From the NCBI GenBank assembly GCA_031550615.1, contig JAVBOL010000003.1, forward strand, positions 124,001 to 188,000: DNA of 64,000 bases, written 5' to 3'. Position 1 is the stretch's first letter; every line of letters begins with the position of its first letter. Position numbers and translations under genes: made by a program. This DNA is from JAVBOW01 sp031550615 (GTDB taxonomy: Bacteria; Bacteroidota; Bacteroidia; Bacteroidales; Rikenellaceae). The notes beneath the pieces were generated by a model, which worked only from the letters and a program-made list of their open reading frames with translations, made no database searches and was not told the origin of the DNA. Of the stretch, positions 23,267 to 31,530 are shown piece after piece.

Positions 23267-25066
23267 TTATTGACTTTGCAGTGAGCGGCTTACGATCTCA
23301 CTTAAATCGTATGTCGGCACACCTGCATTGCGGGCTATCGCCTTTTTACATAACGGGCATGCGGTGACCACCGCCGAGGCCCCGGTGGCGGCTATGCGCC
23401 CGGACATTGCGGACGAAATGGCGTTCTGGCCATGGTCATCAATGGCCGTATTGGCCAGCGACGAGCCGCAGCACAGGCCGTTCTCGCGGTTTTCGTTAAG
23501 CTCGGCCAGGGCTCCGACGCGGGCGATCACCTCGCGCGGCTCGTCGTATATACCGCAGCCGCGGCCCAGTTCGCAGGGGTCGTGGTAGGTGTAGAGTTCA
23601 TCGCCCGACCAGACCGAGATACGGCCCGAGGCCATCAACCGGGCGATATATTGCGAGTGGTGCAACACCTCGACGCCCTCTAACGCGTAGTCGTCGCGAA
23701 AGACCTTCAGGCATATGGGGCACGAGGTTACCAGCGTGGTGATCCCGTGTTTATAGAACAGTTCGCGGTTATAGTCCATCATGCGCCCTGCCGCGTCGAC
23801 CTCGCCTGAGAGTTTCAGCGGACGACCGCAGCACACCCCGCCCTCGCGGTCGGCCCACCAGACCTGCTCACCGGCGGCCTCGAAGATCGACTCCATGGAT
23901 TGCAGCACGCGGGGCGTGAGAAGGGTCATGCAACCTGCGAAATAGCCGACCCTACCCCCGCCAGACGAGCGGTCGATGCCCTGCAGGTAGTTGTAGCGCG
24001 AATCGGCGGAGGTATTCACCCGCGCGTGGCGCGAGGAGAGGCGCAGCGTGTTGAGCTCCACGCCTACCGGGCACGCCCGTTCGCAACGTCCGCACATCAG
24101 GCAGTTTTCGGCCACGACGCCGGAGAGTTTGTTATAGCGCAGATCGCGCAGGAAATATACCGACTGCACACCGCCTATGCCGGCGTCGGAAAGCAACTGG
24201 CAGGGGTCTATACAGATGCCGCAGCGTGAGCACGCCTCGCTTTGGAAGCGGTCGAAACTGCCCTGCTCGTGCTTGCTGCGCAGTCCGTAGCGGCGAAGGA
24301 AGATCAAGGGTATCTCCGTAAAGATGTGCATATAACGCGAAAAAGGCATCGCGCACAGGAACACGCCCAGGCAGAGGGAATAAAACCACCACGTGTACGG
24401 TTCGGCGGCGGTCAAAAAGTCCGCGCCGAGGGCCGAAAATAGCCATTCGCCGATAGATCCGGTCAGAAAACCACCCGTGTGATCGACTCCGCTCGTGGCG
24501 CTTTCGGCCATAAGGCGGGCGGGGAAGATAAACCACAGCGCACCCAGCGCCACGCGGTCGCCCAGGATGTGTTTTGTGGTGCGGCGCATGCCCAACGCAC
24601 GTGAGCGCAAACGTTTGAACCACGCCAGCGCCACGCCGGAAAGCACGAAAAGCAGCAACAGGTCCATGGCCTGGGCAAAGGCGTGCGCCCCGGGCGTAGA
24701 GTGGTCCAGGCCGGTGGAAAACTGTTTGAAAAAGACGTGGGCATGCAGCGGCACGGGCTCTGCACCCATGAAATACGCCGTTTCGGCCCACCCCACGGCG
24801 ATCAGCAGGAACCAGCCTAAGGCCAGGCTCATGTGCATATATCCCAACACGGGGTTGCGTTTCCAGATGCGGCGGTGCAGCAGCGACTCGCCGACCGCCT
24901 CGCCCACGGCGCCGAATGTGCGCGCGGTGAATATACCGCGTCCAACGGTGCGCTTGTCCCCGGGCGAGAGAAGCCAGAACCACCGTACATACTTATAGGC
25001 CACGACAGTGAAAAGCACGGCCACGCCAACGACGAATGGGATAACGAAAGGCTTGTACATCATCAT
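23267..25066 (-). CDS. Membrane HdrE-HdrC-HdrD-like fusion: quinone-linked iron-sulfur oxidoreductase
   Basis: The 599-aa protein combines three modules. Residues 1-260 hold about five membrane helices resembling the cytochrome b-like HdrE/DsrM/NarI unit (candidate heme His residues in YMHMSLALGW and RYMHIFTE). Residues 279-289 (C279, C282, C285, C289) and 322-332 (C322, C325, C328, C332) bind two 4Fe-4S clusters as in HdrC. The C-terminus has two intact CCG domains: C379/C412-413/C449/C452 and C498/C532-533/C570/C573, as in HdrD. It probably exchanges electrons between membrane menaquinone and a cytosolic thiol/disulfide or Hdr partner. It is last in the five-gene hdr-like operon; ATGA overlap with the gene before. 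Confidence 0.85.
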   Translation of the reverse strand: MMMYKPFVIPFVVGVAVLFTVVAYKYVRWFWLLSPGDKRTVGRGIFTARTFGAVGEAVGESLLHRRIWKRNPVLGYMHMSLALGWFLLIAVGWAETAYFMGAEPVPLHAHVFFKQFSTGLDHSTPGAHAFAQAMDLLLLFVLSGVALAWFKRLRSRALGMRRTTKHILGDRVALGALWFIFPARLMAESATSGVDHTGGFLTGSIGEWLFSALGADFLTAAEPYTWWFYSLCLGVFLCAMPFSRYMHIFTEIPLIFLRRYGLRSKHEQGSFDRFQSEACSRCGICIDPCQLLSDAGIGGVQSVYFLRDLRYNKLSGVVAENCLMCGRCERACPVGVELNTLRLSSRHARVNTSADSRYNYLQGIDRSSGGGRVGYFAGCMTLLTPRVLQSMESIFEAAGEQVWWADREGGVCCGRPLKLSGEVDAAGRMMDYNRELFYKHGITTLVTSCPICLKVFRDDYALEGVEVLHHSQYIARLMASGRISVWSGDELYTYHDPCELGRGCGIYDEPREVIARVGALAELNENRENGLCCGSSLANTAIDDHGQNAISSAMSGRIAATGASAVVTACPLCKKAIARNAGVPTYDLSEIVSRSLQSQ

Positions 25067-25398
25067 AACCCGTAGTCGCTCAGTTCTCGTTTAATGGTCA
25101 GCACCACCTGGCGGGTGTTGATGCCGCGGGGGCACAACAGGCGGCATTTGCCGCACAGCATGCATTTGTTCATCTGTTCCCATGCGCCCTGGTACTCGCC
25201 GCGCCGCACCAGCGTGTGCACCATGCGGAAGTTGAAGGATGTGAGCGCCCCGGCGGTGCAGGTCGCCGTGCAGGTGCCGCATGCGATGCACGCCTCCAAC
25301 TCGGGCAGCGACTTCCAGATGCGGTCCGAGGGCGCCATGTCGCTCTTGTCGAGGTTGATGGCGCGCGGCTTGGATATCGAGTAGCCCCAGTTTATCAT
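25063..25398 (-). CDS. HdrC-like 4Fe-4S dicluster protein (small)
   Basis: The 111-aa protein has two classical 4Fe-4S motifs: C37/C40/C43 with C47 (CIACGTCTATC) and C79/C82/C85 with C89 (CMLCGKCRLLCPRG). This is the layout of HdrC, the electron wire between HdrA and HdrB or the membrane. No other domain is present. It overlaps both neighbours by 4 nt (ATGA), so its dose is fixed relative to the HdrA-like and membrane proteins. Having two separate HdrC proteins plus an HdrC domain in the membrane fusion in one operon is unusual. Confidence 0.88.
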   Translation of the reverse strand: MINWGYSISKPRAINLDKSDMAPSDRIWKSLPELEACIACGTCTATCTAGALTSFNFRMVHTLVRRGEYQGAWEQMNKCMLCGKCRLLCPRGINTRQVVLTIKRELSDYGL

Positions 25399-26402
25399 TT
25401 GGCGCGCAGGTAATGGTTAATCTTATGCGCCGCCGCGACGGCTTCGTTCATCGTTTCGCCCACGTTCTTGGGGGCGGTGGCGGTGCCGGCGTAGAATATC
25501 GAGGGGCTGGCTGAGCAGACGTTGCCCGAAAACATATCAGCGGGGCGGATAAACGAGCTCGGGTAGAGCTCCACCGCCGGATGGCGCGCGAAACGCAGGT
25601 TGCTTGCCGTTGAGGTCATGCCTACCACCAGGATCAGCATATCGACGCTCATGCGCAGGGGGCGGCCCACGAGCGTGTCCTCGGCCTTGATCTGCACCCG
25701 GCCGTCTATGGTCTGGCTCGCTTCGGAGATGCGCCCTCGCACGAAATGTATGTTATATTGCTGCTGCGCGGTGCGGTACATCTCCTCGTATCCGGGCCCG
25801 AACATGCGTATGTCCATATAGAAGTCGTATATCTCGGCGTCGGGCAGCATCTGCTTGAGCTCGATGGCCTGTTTGACCGCCGTCACGCAGCACACGCGCG
25901 AACAGGGGCGCTGCTGCGCCTTTTCGTCGCGCGATCCCACGCAGTGCAGCAGCCCGATGCGTTTTGGCGTTTGGCCGTCGGCCATTACCACGCTTCCACG
26001 GTTGAACATGCGCTCCAGGTCGACGGTCGTGTATACGTTTTTATATATGCCGTATCCGTACTCCTCCTTTATGCCGGCGTCGAACACGTCGAAACCCGAG
26101 CAGACCAGCACCGCGTCGGCGTCTATGCGGCTGCCGTCAGCGAGCGTCACCCCATCGTCGGAGAGCTCCTCTACCCGGGTCGAAGTGCGCACCTCGGCGC
26201 CACAGCGCGCCACCTGCTCACGCAGGGGGACGAGCACCTCCGAGGCCGGGGTATATGTGGGGAATAACTTATGCCAGTCGCGCAGCTTGCCCCCCAGCTG
26301 CTCGTCGCATTCTATGATCGTGGACTTGATGCCCAGTTCGGAAAGGGTCACGGCTGCCTGCATACCTGCGATGCCACCGCCTATTATAACTACGTTTTTC
26401 AT
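25395..26402 (-). CDS. HdrA-like FAD protein (short form)
   Basis: The 335-aa protein begins with an FAD-binding GGGIAGMQAAVTL motif (residues 8-20) and contains the HdrA-specific cysteine motif PCSRVCC (C167, C171, C172), preceded by HCVGSRD. A C-terminal YAGTATAPKNVGETMNEAVAAAHKI closes the flavin fold. HdrA carries the bifurcating flavin in methanogens; this version lacks the extra N-terminal and ferredoxin-type domains, so it is close to QmoA-like short forms. Whether it bifurcates cannot be told. It overlaps the HdrB-like gene by one base (TGATG) and the small HdrC gene by four. Confidence 0.88.
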   Translation of the reverse strand: MKNVVIIGGGIAGMQAAVTLSELGIKSTIIECDEQLGGKLRDWHKLFPTYTPASEVLVPLREQVARCGAEVRTSTRVEELSDDGVTLADGSRIDADAVLVCSGFDVFDAGIKEEYGYGIYKNVYTTVDLERMFNRGSVVMADGQTPKRIGLLHCVGSRDEKAQQRPCSRVCCVTAVKQAIELKQMLPDAEIYDFYMDIRMFGPGYEEMYRTAQQQYNIHFVRGRISEASQTIDGRVQIKAEDTLVGRPLRMSVDMLILVVGMTSTASNLRFARHPAVELYPSSFIRPADMFSGNVCSASPSIFYAGTATAPKNVGETMNEAVAAAHKINHYLRAK

Positions 26403-27472
26403 CAGAGGATATTAGGGGAGCAACAATTAACGACCGCCGCTTCGGGCTGTCCTATATATTTTCCGTTCTTGCCGAGGTATTTGGCTGCTGGATCGTACTT
26501 TACGCCCATCTTATCGAGCAGCGGCTCGACGTTGACCTGGTGCATCTGCATGCCGAGCCTCCAGGGGTCGTAGCCGAGCACCAGTCCCGCCATTTCCTCG
26601 TATGTCAGCACGGGGATGCCCTGTCCGTCCTGGCCGTAGGTCACGCCCTCCATCTGTGCGACCGTGTATTGCCAGCGGTCGAGGAACATCGGGCAGCCGG
26701 GACAGTTGGTGACGATGAAGTCGGGCTTGAAGGGCGCCATCGACTCGAATTTCTTCTGCGAGTTGGCTATCGAGTAGCCGCGGTTGGCCTGTACGATGTA
26801 GTTGCGGAAGCCGAAGCCGCAGCAATGCCTACGCTCGGGGTAGTCGATGACCTCGCCGCCCCACGACTCGATCATCCCGGCCAGCACGTATGGGAATTCG
26901 GCGCCTCCCACGCCCGTTTTCGGGAACAGTTTGGCATAGTGGCAGCCTATGTGCTCGACCACGCGCAGAGGTTTGCCCGTGTGGACGTTCACCAGTTTAT
27001 GTTTGGCCTGGGAGGCGATCTGCTCCCGGTGATGGAACACGATATCGGAGGTGTGAGCCAGGTTCTTCGGTTTTTTGAAGTCGCGGCCTGTGGCTTTGTA
27101 GAGGTACTCGTGCGCCTTCTCCTCCAACTCGGGGAAATCGTGCCACATCTCCAGCGCCTCGGAATAGACGCCGAAAGAGGTGATGCACGAGGGGACGAAA
27201 TTCTCGCACCCGGCCTCGGTCATCAGCGAAAACTGGCGCGCCACGACGGTCATGATCGTGTCCAGGGGCACTATGTCGCTGTGGTAGCCTATGCCTGTGC
27301 ATGAGGTGTGCAGCGGCTCCTCGAACACGTTGCGCCCCAGGTCGCCGCGCATAATATCCAGGAAGGCCGCCTCAGAGCCCGGGAAAAAGTTCTGGCGGAT
27401 GCAGCTGCGGGCGTAAAAATAATTGTCGTCAGCGATCTCTTTCTGGTAATCCCTCCAACTATTCCTGTACAT
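26402..27472 (-). CDS. HdrB-like CCG-domain protein
   Basis: The 356-aa protein has one intact CCG domain: C177 (HIGCH), C217-C218 (CCGFGF), C257 and C260 (NCPGC). The N-terminal copy is degenerate: C24, C58 (SCTG instead of CCG) and C96 (CITS instead of CxxC). In HdrB the two CCG sites bind two non-cubane 4Fe-4S clusters for disulfide cleavage; here only one such site seems possible, so the chemistry may differ. It follows the long HdrC gene with a 14-nt overlap. Confidence 0.85.
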   Translation of the reverse strand: MYRNSWRDYQKEIADDNYFYARSCIRQNFFPGSEAAFLDIMRGDLGRNVFEEPLHTSCTGIGYHSDIVPLDTIMTVVARQFSLMTEAGCENFVPSCITSFGVYSEALEMWHDFPELEEKAHEYLYKATGRDFKKPKNLAHTSDIVFHHREQIASQAKHKLVNVHTGKPLRVVEHIGCHYAKLFPKTGVGGAEFPYVLAGMIESWGGEVIDYPERRHCCGFGFRNYIVQANRGYSIANSQKKFESMAPFKPDFIVTNCPGCPMFLDRWQYTVAQMEGVTYGQDGQGIPVLTYEEMAGLVLGYDPWRLGMQMHQVNVEPLLDKMGVKYDPAAKYLGKNGKYIGQPEAAVVNCCSPNIL

Positions 27473-28163
27473 TGTATTGTTGGTTTCTGGTGTAAACGTC
27501 CATCATATATTCCTTCGTGGCGCCCTCTTTCCAGCCCAGTTCGCGGGCTTTGCGGTCTGAGCACGCCTCTATATTCTCGAAAAAGTCGTGACCCCCGGTC
27601 ACTTCGAAGATCCGGTCGAGCTCCTCCAGCGCCACGGGGTCGATCTTGCGCAACGCCCCGACGCCGGGTTTACGGTAATTCTCGGAAAATTGCTCGAAGA
27701 CCTCCTCGTTGTTCTCGACTATCCACTTCCAGACCGGGCCCTGTTCGGGGTGCAGCCCGGGCGAGACCAGGGTCGGGGTTATGCAGTAGCCCGTGGCGAG
27801 GATGTGTTCGCCGATGATGCGTTTGAGGGCCAGCTGTTGGCGCCCTTTCTCGCTCTCCACGAAGTAACCCAGCTTTTGGGACAGGGTGCGCAGCGACTGT
27901 ATGACGTAGCCGGGCGTATTGGCCCTCGGGCAGCGCGGACGGCATGACATGCACTCGCCGCAGTACCATATCGTATTGCTTTTGAGCAACTCCTCGATAG
28001 CGGCATCGTCTTTGCTCTGCACCATATTGACCACCTGTCGGGGGTCGTAGTCATAGAAATCGGCAGCCGGGCATAGACCGGTGCAGACCCCGCAATTCAT
28101 ACAGGCGGTCAGGCCCTCCTTCATGCGGACGTCTTCCATGAGCATATCGAACAGTTTTCCCAT
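27459..28163 (-). CDS. HdrC-like 4Fe-4S dicluster protein (long)
   Basis: The 234-aa protein has two 4Fe-4S motifs, C21/C24/C27/C31 (CMNCGVCTGLCPA) and C68/C71/C74/C78 (CGECMSCRPRCPR), with the HdrC-type YDPRQVV between them. A ~150-residue C-terminal extension is unassigned and mostly helical. The ATG at 28163 is preferred over the GTG at 28169. It is the first gene of the operon, with a TATTTTTG box at 28187-28194. It should shuttle electrons to the HdrB-like protein encoded next. Confidence 0.85.
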   Translation of the reverse strand: MGKLFDMLMEDVRMKEGLTACMNCGVCTGLCPAADFYDYDPRQVVNMVQSKDDAAIEELLKSNTIWYCGECMSCRPRCPRANTPGYVIQSLRTLSQKLGYFVESEKGRQQLALKRIIGEHILATGYCITPTLVSPGLHPEQGPVWKWIVENNEEVFEQFSENYRKPGVGALRKIDPVALEELDRIFEVTGGHDFFENIEACSDRKARELGWKEGATKEYMMDVYTRNQQYNVQE

Positions 28164-28186
28164 AACCACATATTATTTCATGTTTG

Positions 28187-28194
28187 CAAAAATA
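28187..28194 (-). promoter_or_regulatory. -7 box of the hdr-like operon
   Basis: TATTTTTG on the minus strand, 23 nt before the ATG at 28163. It sits back to back with the promoter of the GltA-like gene (28279-28286). Confidence 0.55.
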
Positions 28195-28278
28195 CTTCAC
28201 CGCGCGCGGGCAACAGGTAGTGATTTATCATATTTAGGATAAGTATTTATACCTATTTAACCGAGTCATAAAAAAAGT

Positions 28279-28286
28279 TAGATTTG
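28279..28286 (+). promoter_or_regulatory. -7 box of the GltA/NfnL-like gene
   Basis: TAGATTTG on the plus strand, 20 nt before the ATG at 28307. Confidence 0.6.
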
Positions 28287-28306
28287 CATAATCAATTTAT
28301 CGCATC

Positions 28307-29626
28307 ATGGATTCAAAAAAACAAAAGTTAGTATTCACGGAGTTAACCAAGGGATTCTCCACCGCCGAGGCCATAACGGAGGCCAAGCGCTGCCTTAACT
28401 GCAAAAACCCGACGTGCGTGGCGGGGTGCCCCATAGAGAATGACATACCGGGCTTCATACAGCAACTCTCGAAGGGCAATATAGGCAACGCCCTGCACAT
28501 CATAAACGAGCGCAGCAACCTGCCGGCGATCTGCGGTCGCGTGTGCGCACACGAGAAGCAGTGCGAGGGGCATTGCATCCTCGCCCATAAAGGCAAAGCC
28601 ATCAAGATCGGCAAGCTGGAGCGCTTTATCGCCGATTTCGACGGCGACATGGGCCTGATCCGCGAAAAGATCGGGCAGAAGAACCGAGGCAAAGTCGCCG
28701 TGATAGGGTCGGGCCCGGCGGGACTGACCGTGGCGGGCGACCTCTCGCGCGAGGGGTTCAACGTGGTTATTTACGAGGGAGAGAAGGACCTGGGCGGGGT
28801 GCTGATGTTCGGCATTCCGAAGTACCGCCTACCCAAAGACATAGTGCGCAGGGAGATAGACCGCATAGCCGCCCTGGGCGTGAGTTTCATAACCTCATGC
28901 ATGGTGGGGCGCGACATCACCGTGGACGACATGTTCAACAGCGGCTTCGACGCCGTGTTCATCGGCACGGGCACCGCGATCCCCAAGTCGCTCGACATTC
29001 CGGGCGGCGATCTGATAGGGGTCGTGCAATCGTCATATTTCCTGCGCACGGTGGCCCTTTTCCAAAGCGGGAGCATAGATAAAAGCTACCTTCCGATGCG
29101 TCCAGGCGACAACGTGTTCATCATCGGGGCCGGCAATGTGGCCATGGACGCGGCCCGTACGGCGCTGCGCATGGGTGCCAAAGGCGTGACCGTACTTTCA
29201 AACCAGGGAGAAGAGGATATCACCGCCCTGCGCACCGAATATGAGGAGGCGCTGGCCGAAGGCGTGCAGTTCATGTGGCACACCACGGTAAAGGAGCTCC
29301 GCGGAGCGAAAAAAAGGTTGCAAACCATCGTGCTCGAAACACCGGGCGGTGAGCAGACCCTCGACGCCGACAGGCTGATGATGGCCATCGGGTCGCGTCC
29401 GGCCAACAGGATAGTATCCACCACCGAGGGGATCGACGTGGACGACACGGGTTACGTGATAACCAAAGAGCGGCCCTACGGCATGACCACCCGGAAAGGG
29501 ATATTCGCCGGGGGCGACGTGGTGCACACCCCGCAAACGGTCGTGCTGGCGATGAGGGAGGCCAAGCAGGTCGCCAAGGGCATCGCACAGTACGTCGACG
29601 CGAAGAAGCTGCTCGAAGAGGCTTAA
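28307..29626 (+). CDS. gltA: GltA/NfnL-type NAD(P)H-dependent FAD iron-sulfur oxidoreductase
   Basis: The 439-aa protein has the GltD/NfnB architecture: an N-terminal double 4Fe-4S region (C29, C32, C37, C41 and C76, C80, C86, C90), FAD motif GSGPAG (134-139), KYRLPKDIV, and the NADPH motif GAGNVAMDAART. Homologues serve as glutamate synthase small subunit or as the large subunit of the NADH-dependent ferredoxin:NADP+ transhydrogenase. Neither a GOGAT large subunit nor NfnS is adjacent, and GdhA is encoded nearby. The gene is divergent from the hdr-like operon across a 143-bp region, so it could feed or drain that system. A strong terminator follows. Confidence 0.88.
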   Translation: MDSKKQKLVFTELTKGFSTAEAITEAKRCLNCKNPTCVAGCPIENDIPGFIQQLSKGNIGNALHIINERSNLPAICGRVCAHEKQCEGHCILAHKGKAIKIGKLERFIADFDGDMGLIREKIGQKNRGKVAVIGSGPAGLTVAGDLSREGFNVVIYEGEKDLGGVLMFGIPKYRLPKDIVRREIDRIAALGVSFITSCMVGRDITVDDMFNSGFDAVFIGTGTAIPKSLDIPGGDLIGVVQSSYFLRTVALFQSGSIDKSYLPMRPGDNVFIIGAGNVAMDAARTALRMGAKGVTVLSNQGEEDITALRTEYEEALAEGVQFMWHTTVKELRGAKKRLQTIVLETPGGEQTLDADRLMMAIGSRPANRIVSTTEGIDVDDTGYVITKERPYGMTTRKGIFAGGDVVHTPQTVVLAMREAKQVAKGIAQYVDAKKLLEEA

Positions 29627-29628
29627 AG

Positions 29629-29663
29629 AACAATGGCTGCCCGATGGGCAGCCATTGTTTTAT
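29629..29663. terminator. Bidirectional terminator between gltA and pitA
   Basis: Perfect 14-bp stem: AACAATGGCTGCCC (29629-29642), loop GAT, complement at 29646-29659, followed by TTTTA on plus and TTCTTT on minus. Its right part overlaps the 3' end of pitA. Confidence 0.9.
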
Positions 29664-30676
29664 TGCACTCCGGCAACCTTAATCAGCCAGAATACCCCGG
29701 CGGCCAGCGCCGCGCTCACGGGTATGGTTATGATCCACGCCCACATGAGGTTTACCGTCACGCCCCAACGTACGGCCGACATGCGCTTTACGGCGCCTAC
29801 GCCGACGATAGCGCCGGTAATGGTGTGTGTGGTGCTCACGGGGATATGCCACTTCTCGGTCAGGAACAGAGTCAGCGCACCTGCCGTTTCCGCGGCCACG
29901 CCCTCCAGGGGGGTCACCTTGGTGATCTTGGTGCCCATCGTCTTGACGATCTTCCAGCCTCCCGACATGGTACCCAGGGCTATCATCGAGAAACAGGCGA
30001 TAGGTATCCAGGGCTGGTGTATAAGGATATCGGCGATGCTCTGGGTCTTCCCGCCGGCCACGAACATGGCGGCGCCGATGATACCCATCACCTTTTGCGA
30101 GTCGTTAAGGCCGTGCCCTATGCTGAAAAGGCCGGACGACACCAACTGCAGCCGTTTGAACCACTGGTCAGCACGGTGGGGGTTGGCGCGGCGGCACACG
30201 TTCATTATGATAACGGTGATGATCGAGGCCATTACCATGCCGATGAACGGGGCTAAAAGTATGAACGCGGCGATCTTGAGCACCACGGCAGAGTGCACGG
30301 CCTCGAATCCGGCGCTGGCGATAGCCGCCCCGGCGAATCCGCCGATAAGTGTGTGCGAAGAGGATGAGGGTATGCCTTTCCACCACGTGAAAAGGTTCCA
30401 GATTATAGCGGCGAGAAGCCCGGCGAGGATCACCGGCAGACTGATGAAATCCTCATTGACGGTCTTGGCCACCGTGTTGGCGATACCGAATCCGCCGATC
30501 CAGTATTTGGCGATGAAGAAGGCCACGAAGTTGAACATCGCCGCCCAAAGCACCGCCAGGAATGGGGTGAGCACCTTGGTCGACACGATGGTGGCGATGG
30601 AGTTGGCCGCATCGTGGAAACCGTTGATGTAGTCGAAGATCAGCGCCAGGCAGATAATAACGATCAGAAGGGTCAT
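29660..30676 (-). CDS. Inorganic phosphate transporter, PiT family
   Basis: The 338-aa membrane protein has the two duplicated PiT signatures: GFHDAANSIATIVSTKVL near the N-terminus and HGLNDSQKVMGI in the middle, plus about ten hydrophobic helices. It imports phosphate as a metal complex with protons (or Na+). It lies 5 nt downstream of the DUF47/PhoU-like gene, the standard Pit-accessory pair, which supports the call. Function elsewhere in such pairs: the DUF47 protein modulates transporter activity. Confidence 0.94.
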   Translation of the reverse strand: MTLLIVIICLALIFDYINGFHDAANSIATIVSTKVLTPFLAVLWAAMFNFVAFFIAKYWIGGFGIANTVAKTVNEDFISLPVILAGLLAAIIWNLFTWWKGIPSSSSHTLIGGFAGAAIASAGFEAVHSAVVLKIAAFILLAPFIGMVMASIITVIIMNVCRRANPHRADQWFKRLQLVSSGLFSIGHGLNDSQKVMGIIGAAMFVAGGKTQSIADILIHQPWIPIACFSMIALGTMSGGWKIVKTMGTKITKVTPLEGVAAETAGALTLFLTEKWHIPVSTTHTITGAIVGVGAVKRMSAVRWGVTVNLMWAWIITIPVSAALAAGVFWLIKVAGVQ

Positions 30677-30681
30677 GCCTG

Positions 30682-31338
30682 TTAAGCGTATTTTACGATG
30701 ATCGTCTTAAGCACTTCCGACACGCGGTACGCCTTGTCGGTGGCGCTTTCGAGCAGTTGGATGATCTCGACCTGCTTGAGCAGTTCGATAGCGTCCTTCT
30801 CCTGGCCGAAAAGCGATATGATGAAGTTCTCGTAAACGTCGTCGGCGCGGTTCTCGATCTCGTGCAGACGGCGGCAGCACTCGCGCACCACGCTCGGGTC
30901 GCGCTTCACCTTGTCGAGCTCTTTGATCGCCACGTCGAGGCTTTCGGCGGCTTCTTTGATATGTTCGGCCATTATGACCATGCTCTGGGGCATCTCGCGC
31001 GGATTATATAGTATAACGCGCTTGGCCGAGCCGTTTATCATATCCAGCACGTCGTCCAGCTGCGAGGCCAGCAGGTGGATGTCCTCACGGTCGAAAGGGG
31101 TGATGAATGTTTTGTTGAGTTCATCGAGGATCTCGTCCTGGATGCGGTCGCAGTGGCTTTCGGTGCGTTTGATCTCGGCATAGATCATCTTGCGTTCTTC
31201 CTGGCTCGGCGTGCTGTTGAAACGGATCAGAAGGTCAGACGCTTTGAGCACGTCGGCCACCTGGGCGCGGAGCAGGGGAAGGAATTTGCCGTCTTTAGGC
31301 AAAAAAAACTGGAAAAGGCGGCTAAGGTTGTAGGCCAT
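30682..31338 (-). CDS. DUF47-family (PhoU-like) Pit accessory protein
   Basis: The 218-aa protein is all helical with the DUF47 pattern: FFLPKDGKFLPLLR at the start, KRTESHCDRIQDEI and EDIHLLASQLDDVLD motifs, and HEIENRADDVYE in the second half, repeating the E/D-rich helices that bind metal in PhoU relatives. It is encoded immediately before the PiT transporter and probably regulates phosphate entry at the inner membrane face. It is divergent from the zinc metalloprotease gene over 192 bp of AT-rich DNA. Confidence 0.92.
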   Translation of the reverse strand: MAYNLSRLFQFFLPKDGKFLPLLRAQVADVLKASDLLIRFNSTPSQEERKMIYAEIKRTESHCDRIQDEILDELNKTFITPFDREDIHLLASQLDDVLDMINGSAKRVILYNPREMPQSMVIMAEHIKEAAESLDVAIKELDKVKRDPSVVRECCRRLHEIENRADDVYENFIISLFGQEKDAIELLKQVEIIQLLESATDKAYRVSEVLKTIIVKYA

Positions 31339-31443
31339 GTCTTTTTATCTTTTAAAATTCGGTACGAAAATAGTCATTAATAAGTTGCGATGCGCCCCGA
31401 AGGGTAAATGTTAATGATAAAATAACATTATCTGCTGGCGGGA

Positions 31444-31455
31444 ACGATATATCGT
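31444..31455. promoter_or_regulatory. 12-bp perfect palindrome in divergent spacer, possible operator
   Basis: ACGATATATCGT lies 33 bp before the -7 box of the metalloprotease gene and about 105 bp from the DUF47 start. A dimeric regulator could bind here; no other support. Confidence 0.25.
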
Positions 31456-31488
31456 AACGATTCGGGTATATTTTTTGCGATAAATCAT

Positions 31489-31496
31489 TACATTTG
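31489..31496 (+). promoter_or_regulatory. -7 box of the metalloprotease gene
   Basis: TACATTTG on the plus strand, 34 nt before the ATG at 31531. Confidence 0.6.
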
Positions 31497-31530
31497 TAAT
31501 GAAAAAAATATAAAAACTAAATCTATAAGC

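Noticed and set aside
23267..28163. Methanogen-type CoB-CoM heterodisulfide reductase
   Set aside because: The genomic setting is Bacteroidota with no coenzyme M/B, Mvh or Mcr genes; only the Hdr architecture is shared.
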